Below, in pieces: positions 19,411 to 27,734 of a DNA stretch of 64,000 nt. Position 1 is the first letter of the stretch. Each line of letters starts with the position of its first letter. This DNA is from CAJXZP01 sp963974475 (GTDB lineage: Bacteria; Bacteroidota; Bacteroidia; Flavobacteriales_G; Salibacteraceae): NCBI GenBank assembly GCA_963974475.1, contig CAXBCR010000010.1, forward strand, positions 43,658 through 107,657. The letters are read 5' to 3'. A model generated the notes under the pieces. That model was not told the DNA's origin. It worked only from the letters and a program-made list of their open reading frames with translations, and did not search any database. A program made the position numbers and the translations under genes.

Positions 19411-19440
19411 GTTGCTTACATCAAATCTATTTATAAATTT
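19411..19440 (+). promoter_or_regulatory. Bacteroidota-type promoter of tRNA-Ser
   Basis: TTG at 19411-19413, a 19-bp spacer and TAAATTTG at 19433-19440 give the -33/-7 consensus TTG-N19-TAnnTTTG. The tRNA gene begins 10 bp downstream, close to the expected start of transcription. Confidence 0.8.
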
Positions 19441-19450
19441 GCCCTCCGTT

Positions 19451-19537
19451 GGAGAGTTGGCTGAGTGGCTGAAAGCGGCACCCTGCTAAGGTGTTATACT
19501 CGTAAGGGTATCGAGAGTTCGAATCTCTCACTCTCCG
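19451..19537 (+). tRNA. tRNA-Ser (anticodon GCU)
   Basis: An 87-nt class II tRNA. The acceptor stem is GGAGAGT (19451-19457) with ACTCTCC (19530-19536), and the discriminator is G19537. The anticodon loop CTGCTAA holds GCT at 19485-19487, reading AGC/AGU serine codons. A long variable arm (ACTCGTAAGGGT region) and a GAGAG-TTCGAAT-CTCTC T-arm are present. CCA is not encoded. Confidence 0.96.
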
Positions 19538-19548
19538 CAAAAAAAAGA

Positions 19549-19575
19549 AAGGTCTTCGTTAGAAGGCCTTTTTTT
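19549..19575 (+). terminator. Terminator of tRNA-Ser
   Basis: AAGGTCTTC (19549-19557) pairs with GAAGGCCTT (19562-19570) around a GTTA loop and is followed by T's. It lies 11 bp after the mature tRNA end. Confidence 0.8.
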
Positions 19576-19640
19576 ATGCCTTATCATTTTTATCTGAGCG
19601 TAAGCTCAAGAAAAAATGGAGAGGCATAAAAAATCATGGT

Positions 19641-19795
19641 TTGCGCAGCAAAACTTTCTTTTTGCATGTGTCTAATCACCCCAAATCAGAGATCACGAAG
19701 TAATCTCTCACTCTCCGCAAAAAAATTAAGGATTGCGCAGCAAAACTTTCTTTTTGCATGTGTCTAATCACCCCAAATCAGAGATCACGAAGTAA
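19641..19795 (+). repeat. 63-bp direct repeat, two copies, period 92 bp
   Basis: Bases 19641-19703 and 19733-19795 are identical as read, each starting TTGCGCAGCAAAACTTTC and ending GATCACGAAGTAA. Copy 1 is followed by a copy of the tRNA-Ser 3' tail; copy 2 is followed by a degenerate version (CCGCTCACTCCG). At the junction of copy 1, AGAGAT and ATCTCT flank CACGAAGTA and can form a hairpin resembling the tRNA T-arm with a replaced loop. The unit encodes no protein that I can see. Confidence 0.85.
19702..19725 (+). repeat. Duplicated 3' tail of tRNA-Ser (att-like)
   Basis: These 24 bases are identical to 19522-19545, that is, the last part of the T-arm, the 3' acceptor strand and the A-run after the tRNA gene. 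A displaced tRNA 3' end is the usual footprint of tRNA-targeted integration, but only 180 bp separate the two copies, so any element has been lost or the copy arose by local duplication. Confidence 0.75.
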
Positions 19796-19829
19796 CCGCT
19801 CACTCCGACCAAGAATTTCAAACAAAAAA

Positions 19830-19853
19830 CCCCAGTTAAATACATAACTGGGG
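19830..19853 (-). terminator. Terminator of the secreted repeat-protein gene
   Basis: CCCCAGTTA (19830-19838) pairs perfectly with TAACTGGGG (19845-19853), loop 6 nt. On the minus strand it is followed by a T-rich run (AACAAAAAA at 19821-19829 on the plus strand). Confidence 0.85.
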
Positions 19854-19877
19854 TCATTTGCACTCCATTAAAAAGAT

Positions 19878-20912
19878 TTAGGAATACGAAAGAACAATGG
19901 TCCAAGTCTCCTCATTCTTCTTATTGAATGATTTTCTTTCGACCAATCGGTTATCTTTATAAGTAAAAGTGGCGGTATTTCTCAACTTTCCATTTCTGCT
20001 ATATGTCTGGTTGACTAAATTTCCATTTTCATAAGAATATACGTACATGCTTCTTTCTTTACCGTGTACATAATAGCCTCTAGTTAAGGGCTTTTTAAAA
20101 TCTTTATCGTAGGTGGATTTATTTTTTAATTCTCCCTCATTATCATAGGTGGCTGTTTCCAAAATCAAGGTGTCCATTACGGTATATTTAGTAACCGTTT
20201 TATACACTTTTCCTTTTTCATCAAATGATTGATATACCTTTATTAGATAGTCTTTAGTGGTTTCATCCCATTTACAAACTTGAGTTTCATTTTTCTTTTT
20301 TTCTAATTGCACTCCTTCTTCTTTGCAATCGTATGACCACGTTTTCACTATTTTACCCGATTTATTTTTCAATATCGATTTTGATTTTTCACAATCTCCA
20401 CGATATTCATATTCCCAAGTACGGTATAATTTTTCGTTTTTTTTGTATCTAACCGATTTTTCAACGCATTTATTTGCGTTGTATTTCCAGGTATCTAAAA
20501 TTAACACTTCCCCTTTAGCATTGGTCTTTTTCACGGTTAACGGTTTCCTTTTTTCTAATCGTGTTTTCTCTACGGTGTTCTTTAGTTTCCCTTTTTTGTA
20601 TGATCTAGATTTGGTTATTAGGTTATCTTCATCATATTCATATTCCACCTGTGGAATCCATTTATCTTCTTTTGATAATTGCAAATAGCTCGTTAAATTC
20701 CCTTCTTTATCATACGTTTTTTTATACTTTTTTATCTTCCCGTTTTTATCCGTTTTCGTAAAGATAATGGTTTCCATACCCTTATCCGGAGTATATTGAA
20801 TAGGTTGATAAATCGTTTTATTAAAGTCCCAATCCCAGAAATAATTGTATTCAGATTGCGCACTAGCGCCTAAAGAGGCCACGACCAAAGCCGTCAAAAA
20901 AATGGATTTCAT
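19878..20912 (-). CDS. Secreted protein with YD-like repeats, function unknown
   Basis: The 344-aa product has a Sec signal peptide (MKSIFLTALVVASLGASAQ). It is then built of short repeating beta units with the pattern Y-x-Y-x2-(D/N)-x-L or K-x-Y-D-x-(E/K)-G-x-L (for example KKTYDKEGNLTSY, TYDNEGELKNKST, YSYENGNLVNQTY). These resemble the YD/RHS-type or MORN-like repeats common in Bacteroidota secreted proteins. It is very Lys/Glu/Tyr-rich. No enzyme motif or T9SS tail is seen. Single gene with its own terminator. Confidence 0.75.
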   Translation of the reverse strand: MKSIFLTALVVASLGASAQSEYNYFWDWDFNKTIYQPIQYTPDKGMETIIFTKTDKNGKIKKYKKTYDKEGNLTSYLQLSKEDKWIPQVEYEYDEDNLITKSRSYKKGKLKNTVEKTRLEKRKPLTVKKTNAKGEVLILDTWKYNANKCVEKSVRYKKNEKLYRTWEYEYRGDCEKSKSILKNKSGKIVKTWSYDCKEEGVQLEKKKNETQVCKWDETTKDYLIKVYQSFDEKGKVYKTVTKYTVMDTLILETATYDNEGELKNKSTYDKDFKKPLTRGYYVHGKERSMYVYSYENGNLVNQTYSRNGKLRNTATFTYKDNRLVERKSFNKKNEETWTIVLSYS

Positions 20913-21013
20913 AAGTTATATTTTTAAGTTAATGAATAATATATGGCCAGATAACGAGCGGAATTTTTTAAAATTGCAATCCGTAAAATAATAATTATGA
21001 GACATAGATATTA

Positions 21014-21535
21014 TTAATTTCTTGTTGCCGAAAACAACATGAGTTTTTCCGGGTCATTTGGAATCTGTACCATTTTTTGAAATTCAAAACCCAACTTAAT
21101 TAATAGTTTTTTTGACGCTTCATTTTCGGGTAAGGTAATCGCATTTAAAACCGAAATACTAAATTCATCAAAAGCCATTTCTTTTAGTTTACTTACACTC
21201 TCGAAAGCGTAACCCGCTCCTTCAAATTCGGGCAAAAATGCATAGCCAATATCTATTCCCTCTAGCCCATCTCTATCATAAAGTCCGCAGCTTCCTATTA
21301 TTACGCCATCTTGTTTACGAACCACACAGTTATTTCCAAATCCCAATCGCTCTAATTGCGGAATCATTTTGATTTGTATATAATCTTGCGCATCCTTTAG
21401 AGAATGTACATTTCTGTCGCCAATATATTGAATCCATTTGGGGGAATTCACCAATTTCAAAAAGAAAGTTGCATCGGTAACCACCATCGGACGAATTACC
21501 AAACGTTCCGTTTCAAAAGATTTATAATTGCTCAT
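21014..21535 (-). CDS. GNAT-family N-acetyltransferase (RimJ/RimL-like)
   Basis: The 173-aa product begins FETERLVIRPM, the usual start of RimJ/RimL-type acetyltransferases. It shows the acetyl-CoA region as IGYAFLPEFEGAGYAFES and a C-terminal ASKKLLIKLGFEFQK. It transfers an acetyl group from acetyl-CoA to an unknown amine (ribosomal protein N-terminus, amino acid or small molecule). The ATG at 21535 is chosen because the family starts here; the longer frame to 21601 adds 22 unlike residues overlapping the sucC terminator. Confidence 0.85.
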   Translation of the reverse strand: MSNYKSFETERLVIRPMVVTDATFFLKLVNSPKWIQYIGDRNVHSLKDAQDYIQIKMIPQLERLGFGNNCVVRKQDGVIIGSCGLYDRDGLEGIDIGYAFLPEFEGAGYAFESVSKLKEMAFDEFSISVLNAITLPENEASKKLLIKLGFEFQKMVQIPNDPEKLMLFSATRN

Positions 21536-21591
21536 TCCCTGTATATTTATGGCTTTTAAAAGCCAATTGATTTCATTAATAAACATAAAAA

Positions 21592-21619
21592 AACCCCTCA
21601 CTAATGAAAGTGAGAGGTT
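21592..21619 (-). terminator. Terminator of sucC
   Basis: CTCACT (21598-21603) with AGTGAG, extended by AACC/GGTT with a small bulge. On the minus strand it is followed by an eight-T run. Confidence 0.75.
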
Positions 21620-21639
21620 TCAAATATATTAAACGCTAA

Positions 21640-22827
21640 TTAAACCGCTTCTTTCACTCTGTTGGCCGCATCTTGCAAAGTAATTGCAGATGTTACTTTC
21701 AACCCTGAGTTATCAATCAATTCTTTAGCCTCAATTGCATTGGTACCTTGTAAACGTACAATTACCGGTACTTCAATGTTTCCAATAGATTGGTATGCAT
21801 CAATTACTCCTTGAGCCACACGGTCACAACGAACAATACCACCAAAAATATTTACCAAAATAGCTTTGATATTAGGGTCTTTCAAAATTAAACGGAATGC
21901 TTGCTCTACACGTGCAGCATCAGCTGTTCCACCTACATCTAAGAAGTTAGCTGGATTACCACCCGAAAGTTTGATAATGTCCATGGTGGCCATTGCTAAA
22001 CCAGCACCATTTACCATACAACCCACGTTTCCGTCCAATTTCACAAAATTCAAATCAACTTTTGAAGCCTCTAATTCATCTGGGTTTTCTTCTGTTTCAT
22101 CACGCATTTCAGCGATATCTTTATGACGATATAATGCACTGTTGTCGATTGTTACTTTGGAATCAACAGCCAAAATCAAATCATCACTCGTTTTTAATAC
22201 CGGATTGATTTCAAATAATGAAGCATCAATACCTTCATACGCTTTGTATAAAGACATCACAAATTTCACCATTTCTTTCATTGATTTGCCTGAAAGACCT
22301 AAGTTAAAAGCAATTTTTCGTGCTTGAAAACCTTGTAAACCTACTTTTGGGTCTACTTCTTCTTTGAAAATACGTTCTGGAGTTTTTTCAGCTACAGCTT
22401 CAATATCCATACCTCCATCTGGAGAATACATAATGATATTTCTACCCGCTTGACGGTCCATCATTACACTCATGTAATATTCTTCTGGTTCAGAATCACC
22501 CGGATAGTATACATCTTGACCCACTAAAACTTTACTCACCAATTTACCTTCTTTAGAAGTTTGTGGAGTAATCAAATTCATTCCAATAATTTGGTTTGAA
22601 ATTTCTTTTACATCGTCTAAAGATTTAGCAAGTTTTACACCGCCTCCTTTACCACGACCACCCGCGTGAATTTGTGCTTTAATCACCCACCAGTCGGTAC
22701 CAGTGATTTTATTTAACTCTTTAGCAGCCTCAACAGCCTCTTCTGGAGTGTTAGCTACAATTCCTTCTTGTATTCTAACCCCGAAACTTTTTAGTAGGGA
22801 TTTACCCTGATATTCATGCAGATTCAT
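21640..22827 (-). CDS. sucC: Succinyl-CoA ligase (ADP-forming) subunit beta
   Basis: The 395-aa protein matches SucC over its length. It has an ATP-grasp domain starting MNLHEYQGKSLL, with the KAQIHAGGRGKGGGVKLAK loop (about 51-69), an EINPV metal/nucleotide motif (about 206), and the C-terminal CoA-ligase domain with GNVGCMVNGAGLAMATMD, FLDVGGTA and NIFGGIVRCD. With SucD it makes ATP and succinate from succinyl-CoA in the TCA cycle; sucD is not in the window. It has its own promoter-like and terminator sequences. Confidence 0.96.
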   Translation of the reverse strand: MNLHEYQGKSLLKSFGVRIQEGIVANTPEEAVEAAKELNKITGTDWWVIKAQIHAGGRGKGGGVKLAKSLDDVKEISNQIIGMNLITPQTSKEGKLVSKVLVGQDVYYPGDSEPEEYYMSVMMDRQAGRNIIMYSPDGGMDIEAVAEKTPERIFKEEVDPKVGLQGFQARKIAFNLGLSGKSMKEMVKFVMSLYKAYEGIDASLFEINPVLKTSDDLILAVDSKVTIDNSALYRHKDIAEMRDETEENPDELEASKVDLNFVKLDGNVGCMVNGAGLAMATMDIIKLSGGNPANFLDVGGTADAARVEQAFRLILKDPNIKAILVNIFGGIVRCDRVAQGVIDAYQSIGNIEVPVIVRLQGTNAIEAKELIDNSGLKVTSAITLQDAANRVKEAV

Positions 22828-22866
22828 TGATATATCTTTAAAAAATTAGTTCAATTTTTGAAGCCC

Positions 22867-22902
22867 CAAATGTAAGATATTATTCATGAAAACGCCCCTC
22901 AA
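22867..22902 (-). promoter_or_regulatory. Probable sucC promoter
   Basis: On the minus strand a TTTTTTTG ends at 22900 and TACATTTG (complement of 22867-22874) follows after a 25-bp spacer. The -7 box fits TAnnTTTG; the spacer is a little longer than the usual 19-23 bp. Confidence 0.45.
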
Positions 22903-22942
22903 AAAAACATGATTTTAGTTTTAGTATCCACAACGCTTTCTT

Positions 22943-23060
22943 AGTGATTTTTTAAATGTGTCTTGCCTATTTAATATTGAGGGTTTTGCCTTGTATGCGT
23001 AGCTTTGACTGAATTTTTTAAAGCTCCATATTTGAGATGTAGTCTTTAAAAAAAATCACT
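22943..23060. repeat. MITE-like segment with imperfect terminal inverted repeats
   Basis: AGTGATTTTTTAAA (22943-22956) and TTTAAAAAAAATCACT (23045-23060) are inverted copies differing by two bases of the T-run. They bound about 118 bp with an internal AGCTTT...AAAGCT hairpin. The 408-bp gap between sucC and lolD otherwise holds nothing that I recognise. Low-complexity arms make chance a real possibility. Confidence 0.3.
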
Positions 23061-23235
23061 TTCAGGTAAGGACTACCATTTAATACATATTTATAAAGAG
23101 AAAAACTTGGGTTTTCTAATTATTCCTTTCGCACATAATAAAAAACTGTAAACCTTGAATTAAAAAAAAGACATTGGGTGTTTTTGAAAACCTAAAAGGT
23201 CTTTTAGTACATTCGCTTTGTAATAAAAAACGACC

Positions 23236-23895
23236 ATGACGGTAATTGAAGCAAGTAATATTCATAAAAAATACGATGATTTAGAAATTCTAAAGGGAGT
23301 TGATTTATCCATCAAACAAGGAGAGATTGTTTCTATTGTAGGAGCTTCCGGAGCCGGAAAAACAACTTTACTTCAAATTCTTGGCACCTTGGATCATTCC
23401 AATAGTGGAAGTTTAAAAATATTAGACAAAGAGGTTAGCCAATTAAACGCGAAGGCTTTAGCCAAGTTTCGTAACAAAAATATTGGATTCGTTTTTCAGT
23501 TTCATCATTTACTACCTGAGTTTACCGCTTTAGAAAACGCATCCCTTCCATTATACATTGCCGGATATTCTCGTTCGGAAGCCTCTAAGGTAGCCACCGA
23601 ATATTTAACATTTATGGGGTTAGGAGACCGTTTAGACCACAAACCATCTGAACTTTCGGGTGGGGAACAATCTCGTGTGGCAGTAGCCCGCTCATTAGCC
23701 AATAAACCAGCAATAATTTTTGCGGATGAACCTTCGGGTAATTTAGATTCTAAATCGGCTAAAGAGTTGCATCAATTATTTTTTGATTTGCGAGATCAGT
23801 TTAATCAAACCTTTGTCATTGTTACCCACAATAACGAGTTAGCCGATATGGCCGACCGAAAATTAGTGATGCAAGATGGGAAGATTTTGGTTTAA
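23236..23895 (+). CDS. lolD: ABC transporter ATP-binding protein, LolD-like
   Basis: The 219-aa ATPase has Walker A GASGAGKTT (36-44), Q-loop VFQFHHLLPEFTALENASLP, signature LSGGEQSRVAVARSL and Walker B IIFADEPSGNLD. The Q-loop stretch with LPEFTALEN and the short length are typical of LolD, which drives release of lipoproteins from the inner membrane by LolCE. MacB-type exporters are alternatives. No permease gene is adjacent; stand-alone lolD genes are common in Bacteroidota. Confidence 0.85.
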   Translation: MTVIEASNIHKKYDDLEILKGVDLSIKQGEIVSIVGASGAGKTTLLQILGTLDHSNSGSLKILDKEVSQLNAKALAKFRNKNIGFVFQFHHLLPEFTALENASLPLYIAGYSRSEASKVATEYLTFMGLGDRLDHKPSELSGGEQSRVAVARSLANKPAIIFADEPSGNLDSKSAKELHQLFFDLRDQFNQTFVIVTHNNELADMADRKLVMQDGKILV

Positions 23896-23995
23896 CATTG
23901 GTTGTAAAATATATTAGCAACTTTCTAAAAATCAACACTAAATAGTCATTTACAACCTTACCTTAATTTATCTTTACACCTTCAAACTAAACCAA

Positions 23996-24850
23996 ATGAC
24001 TAAAGAAAATTCTATTCAATTATTTCAACAAAAAAACGTAAGAACCCATTGGGATGCTGACCAAGAAAAATGGTATTTCTCAATTGTAGATGTGGTGGCT
24101 ATTTTAACTGAACAAAACACCCTGCAAGGAGCAAGAAATTACTGGAAAGTACTTAAACACAGACTTGTAAAAGAGGAAAATGAAACGGTTACAAATTGTA
24201 ACCGTTTGAAAATGCAAGCTGCAGATGGTAAAATGCGTCAAACCGATGTTGCTGATACGGAACAACTTTTAAGACTAATTCAATCCATACCTTCCCCAAA
24301 AGCGGAACCATTTAAAATTTGGTTGGCTAAAGTGGGTTATGAAAGAATTGAAGAAACCGAAGATCCAGAAATTGCATTTGACCGTGCTATGAAAACTTAT
24401 TTATCAAAAGGTTACTCTAAAGAATGGATAAATCAACGATTAAAAAGCATTGAAGTTAGAAAGGAACTAACGGACGAATGGAATGATCGTGGAATGAAAG
24501 AAGGGTTGGAATACGCTATCTTAACTAATGAACTTACTAAAGCTTGGTCGGGTAAAGGTGTGAAGGAATACAAGCAATTCAAATCGCTAAAAAAAGAGAA
24601 TTTACGCGACAATATGAGTAATTTAGAACTCGTGTTAAACATGTTAGCCGAAGCTTCTACAACAGAAATCTCAAAGCAAAATGAACCTAAAGGTTTTGAA
24701 GAAAACAAAATCGTGGCCCGAAAAGGCGGTACAGCCGCAAAAAAAGCACGCGTGGAGATTGAAAAACAAACTGGAAAACCCATTGTTTCACCCAATAATG
24801 CGAAAACGCTTATTGAGAATACCACACAACAAAATACCGCATCTGAATAA
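23996..24850 (+). CDS. Bro-N domain protein (antirepressor/DinD-like)
   Basis: The 284-aa product starts with a Bro-N-like domain (NVRTHWDADQEKWYFSIVDVV, about 14-34, quoted in part; then ILTE...QGARNYWKVLKHRL). It continues with IQSIPSPKAEPFKIWLAKVG and a C-terminal part (KSLKKENLRDNMSNLELVLN) reminiscent of the DNA-damage-inducible protein DinD. Such genes occur in prophages and as solitary chromosomal genes; the Bro-N domain binds DNA. No other phage gene is visible nearby. It sits at the left border of the accessory region. Function unknown; a regulatory role is only likely by family. Confidence 0.85.
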   Translation: MTKENSIQLFQQKNVRTHWDADQEKWYFSIVDVVAILTEQNTLQGARNYWKVLKHRLVKEENETVTNCNRLKMQAADGKMRQTDVADTEQLLRLIQSIPSPKAEPFKIWLAKVGYERIEETEDPEIAFDRAMKTYLSKGYSKEWINQRLKSIEVRKELTDEWNDRGMKEGLEYAILTNELTKAWSGKGVKEYKQFKSLKKENLRDNMSNLELVLNMLAEASTTEISKQNEPKGFEENKIVARKGGTAAKKARVEIEKQTGKPIVSPNNAKTLIENTTQQNTASE

Positions 24851-24904
24851 CAAAAAAATTCCATCAGCCAATTTGAACGGTTATTACCAATTCAAAAATT
24901 GCGG

Positions 24905-26455
24905 CTAATTCAACATTGCAGCCCCCTCCTTCAAATACGCTCCTTCCTCTACTTCCGGGAAAATCTCACTGTATTTTAATACGCTGGTCATACTCACCCT
25001 TCGATTGATATGTGTTCGTTTGAATTCACTAGGATTGCTTATGCCTGTAGCAGCCATCAACTCAATAAAACTTTTAATCGTTTCTTCATGGAAATTTGCA
25101 ACACGTACCGATTTATTCGCCACATCCAAGCCTTTCATTAAACTTTTGTTTTGGGTAGCCACACCTACCGGACAGGTATTCGTATTGCATTGCAAGGCCT
25201 GAATACAACCCACAGCCATCATCATAGCACGCGCACTATTTACCATATCTGCACCAAGTGCGATAACTCGTGCAATATGAAATCCACTAAATATTTTACC
25301 CGATGCAATTACTTTTATGTCTTTCTTTAAATCAAAGCCGCGTAAGGTATTCACCGCAAACGAAAGCCCGTCTTTAAGTGGCATTCCTAAGGAATTGGAA
25401 AACTCAATTGGAGCAGCTCCGGTTCCACCTTCACCTCCATCAATGGTAATAAAATCTGGTTTTATTCCTGTAGATATCATGGCTTTACAAATATCTTCGA
25501 ACTCTCCCTTTTTACCAATACACAATTTAAAGCCTACGGGTTTACCGCCAGATAAATCTCTCAATTGTTTGATAAAACGCATCATCTCGATAGGGTTAGT
25601 AAATGCCGTATGTCCCGGAGGTGAATGCACATCGGTGTGCGGTTCAACGTCCCTAATAAGGGCTATTTCTTCTGTGTTTTTACTTCCCGGTAAAATACCT
25701 CCATGACCGGGTTTTGCCCCCTGAGAGACCTTTATCTCAATCATTTTCACGTTATCGGCAGTCGCATTTTTTTGGAATGTATCCGGACAAAAGTTTCCGT
25801 CTTTGGTACGGCAACCAAAATATCCAGTACCTACTTGCCAAATTAAATCTCCTCCGGGCTGTTTGTGATATGGACTAATTCCACCCTCTCCTGTATTATG
25901 AGCAAATCCACCTAATTTAGCGCCTGTATTCATGGCTAAAACAGCATTCTTACTTAAAGCCCCAAAACTCATTGCCGAAATATTTAAAATACTTGCGGAA
26001 TACGGTTTTGTGCAATCTGGTCCTCCAACAGTTACGCGAGGTTCATGGTCTAAATCTGCATGATTTTTTGCATAAATAGAATGATCCATCCATTCATATC
26101 CGCTTCGGTACACATCCATTTGAGTTCCAAATGGCGTTGTGTCATTTTCTTTTTTTGAACGCTCATAAATCAAGGTTCTAAACAATCTGTTTATGGGTCT
26201 ACCTTCAGTATCCGTTTCTACGAAATACTGCATGATTTCTGGGCGAATTTTTTCTAACATAAATCGAAAGTTTCCTAACACAGGAAAATTTCTTCGAATA
26301 GTATGTTTGGTTTGAAAAATATCTACTACTCCAATAAGTGCAATGGGAATAACAATAATTAAACTCCATATAACCGGTGTCCAAATTTGATACACCGCAA
26401 TAATGAGGGATATAATTACTGCTGAAAAAACAATAAATAGTTCTCTTGGTTTCAT
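24905..26455 (-). CDS. FMN-binding glutamate-synthase-family protein, membrane-anchored
   Basis: The 516-aa product begins with two hydrophobic helices (about 7-45), followed by a glutamate synthase central-type TIM barrel. It has FMN/substrate motifs (ISAMSFGALSKNAVLAMN, IDGGEGGTGAAPIEF, VIASGKIFSG). The Fe-S cysteines CIQALQCNTNTCPVG have the spacing of the 3Fe-4S cluster of glutamate synthase. There is no amidotransferase or ferredoxin domain, so it is a stand-alone FMN oxidoreductase of unproven substrate rather than full GltB. Confidence 0.88.
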   Translation of the reverse strand: MKPRELFIVFSAVIISLIIAVYQIWTPVIWSLIIVIPIALIGVVDIFQTKHTIRRNFPVLGNFRFMLEKIRPEIMQYFVETDTEGRPINRLFRTLIYERSKKENDTTPFGTQMDVYRSGYEWMDHSIYAKNHADLDHEPRVTVGGPDCTKPYSASILNISAMSFGALSKNAVLAMNTGAKLGGFAHNTGEGGISPYHKQPGGDLIWQVGTGYFGCRTKDGNFCPDTFQKNATADNVKMIEIKVSQGAKPGHGGILPGSKNTEEIALIRDVEPHTDVHSPPGHTAFTNPIEMMRFIKQLRDLSGGKPVGFKLCIGKKGEFEDICKAMISTGIKPDFITIDGGEGGTGAAPIEFSNSLGMPLKDGLSFAVNTLRGFDLKKDIKVIASGKIFSGFHIARVIALGADMVNSARAMMMAVGCIQALQCNTNTCPVGVATQNKSLMKGLDVANKSVRVANFHEETIKSFIELMAATGISNPSEFKRTHINRRVSMTSVLKYSEIFPEVEEGAYLKEGAAMLN

Positions 26456-26750
26456 AATAATTCGTTTATTAAATGTTGGATTATTCCAATTCTCGATAAA
26501 ACTAGTACTTTTTCATTTTATGCATGCGATAGTAGGGCTTTACTTTAATATAAATGGAAACAGCCTCTAAAATTGATACGGTTTGCAATTTGAGAGACAT
26601 ACGGTAGGGTTGCATTTATTTTTGATTTAAAAACTCTCTTTTCATGGACAATTAGATATTTTTAAATAGTGAATAATTTTGAATTATTACAAACACAAAA
26701 ATTGTTTAAACTGCCCGTAATTCAAAAGTAAAATAGATACATGAATGTAC

Positions 26751-26758
26751 TATATTTG
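26751..26758 (+). promoter_or_regulatory. -7-like box upstream of the defence operon
   Basis: TATATTTG matches TAnnTTTG and would give a leader of about 115 nt before the DUF4007 gene. A properly spaced TTG is not present. The rest of the 424-bp gap (26456-26879) is AT-rich and holds no gene or clear repeat that I can see. Confidence 0.35.
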
Positions 26759-26879
26759 TATTCGATAAACCGTACAAAGGTGACAACTTAATTTTCATTT
26801 ATTGTTACTTAATTCGAATATTAGAGTTTGGAGTTATGAATAATTATTTCTTCTTTCTAGTAATCGACAACTAATTAAT

Positions 26880-27734
26880 ATGCAGGTAAATAGTTTGAAA
26901 TTTTCAGGACATGAGTCCTTTCATTGTAGACCCTTTTGGTTGAAAAAAGGTTTTGATTTCGTTAAAACAAATCAAGTCTTTAATGACTATGCAGGTATTG
27001 AATTGGGTGTTGGGAAAAACATGGTTGCTTCCATTCGTTTTTGGCTTAAGAGTTTTGATATTGTTGATAACAACGACCAATTAACTGAATTAGCAAATAA
27101 ATTATTTACTGATGATGGTTGGGACCCATTTATTGAGGATGAAGCAACCCTTTGGTTACTCCATTTCAATTTATGTGCAAAGAATTATTCATCCATTTAT
27201 CATCTTATATTTTCAGAATTAAGGAAAGTGCGCCCTGAGTTTACTAAGAATCATTTTATGTCTCAGGTTCATGAAATTGAATCCAAACAATCTGAAAACA
27301 TTGTGGGTAAAGATTTTACAGTGTTTACACGAACTTATTTTGGTAAACCTTCAAAGGATAAAGAAGAAAGTTTTTCAGGCTTATTCACAGAGTTGAACTT
27401 GCTCACTGAATTAGGTACTGATAATAACAATAATCACTTATATCACATCTCTAACTCTAAGCAAGACAAAATTCCTTGGCAAGTAATTTTATATTGTATT
27501 GTTGAAAACGATAATTACAGTAACTCTATTAGTTTTAGTTCTCTCTTTACTGATGAAAATGGTGTTGGCAAATTATTTGCTTTTAGTCAAGATGGGTTAG
27601 AAAGTAAATTAATGGAAATAAGTGAAAACACTAAGGATGTAGTCTATAAAAACGATGCCGGAGTAAAAGAATTACAGTTCAAAAACAAAACTCCAAACGG
27701 ACTTGAAATACTAAACAGTTATTATGCAAAGTAA
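26880..27734 (+). CDS. DUF4007 family protein (defence-island gene 1)
   Basis: The 284-aa product matches DUF4007 from its start: LKFSGHESFHCRPFWLKKGFDF (about 6-27), then IELGVGKNMVASIRFWLKSF (about 40-59). To my recollection DUF4007 genes occur next to PAPS-reductase-like (DndC-type) genes in predicted sulfur-based DNA modification systems; their biochemical role is not established. The N-terminal part looks like a winged-helix-type DNA-binding fold (inference from the conserved KNM-x3-IRFW helix). It overlaps the next gene by 11 bp, so the two are co-translated. Confidence 0.85.
   Translation: MQVNSLKFSGHESFHCRPFWLKKGFDFVKTNQVFNDYAGIELGVGKNMVASIRFWLKSFDIVDNNDQLTELANKLFTDDGWDPFIEDEATLWLLHFNLCAKNYSSIYHLIFSELRKVRPEFTKNHFMSQVHEIESKQSENIVGKDFTVFTRTYFGKPSKDKEESFSGLFTELNLLTELGTDNNNNHLYHISNSKQDKIPWQVILYCIVENDNYSNSISFSSLFTDENGVGKLFAFSQDGLESKLMEISENTKDVVYKNDAGVKELQFKNKTPNGLEILNSYYAK

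Noticed and set aside
19593..19606. TGAGC-GTAA-GCTCA hairpin after the tRNA terminator
   Set aside because: A 5-bp stem without a proper T-run; the terminator at 19549 already accounts for the tRNA end.
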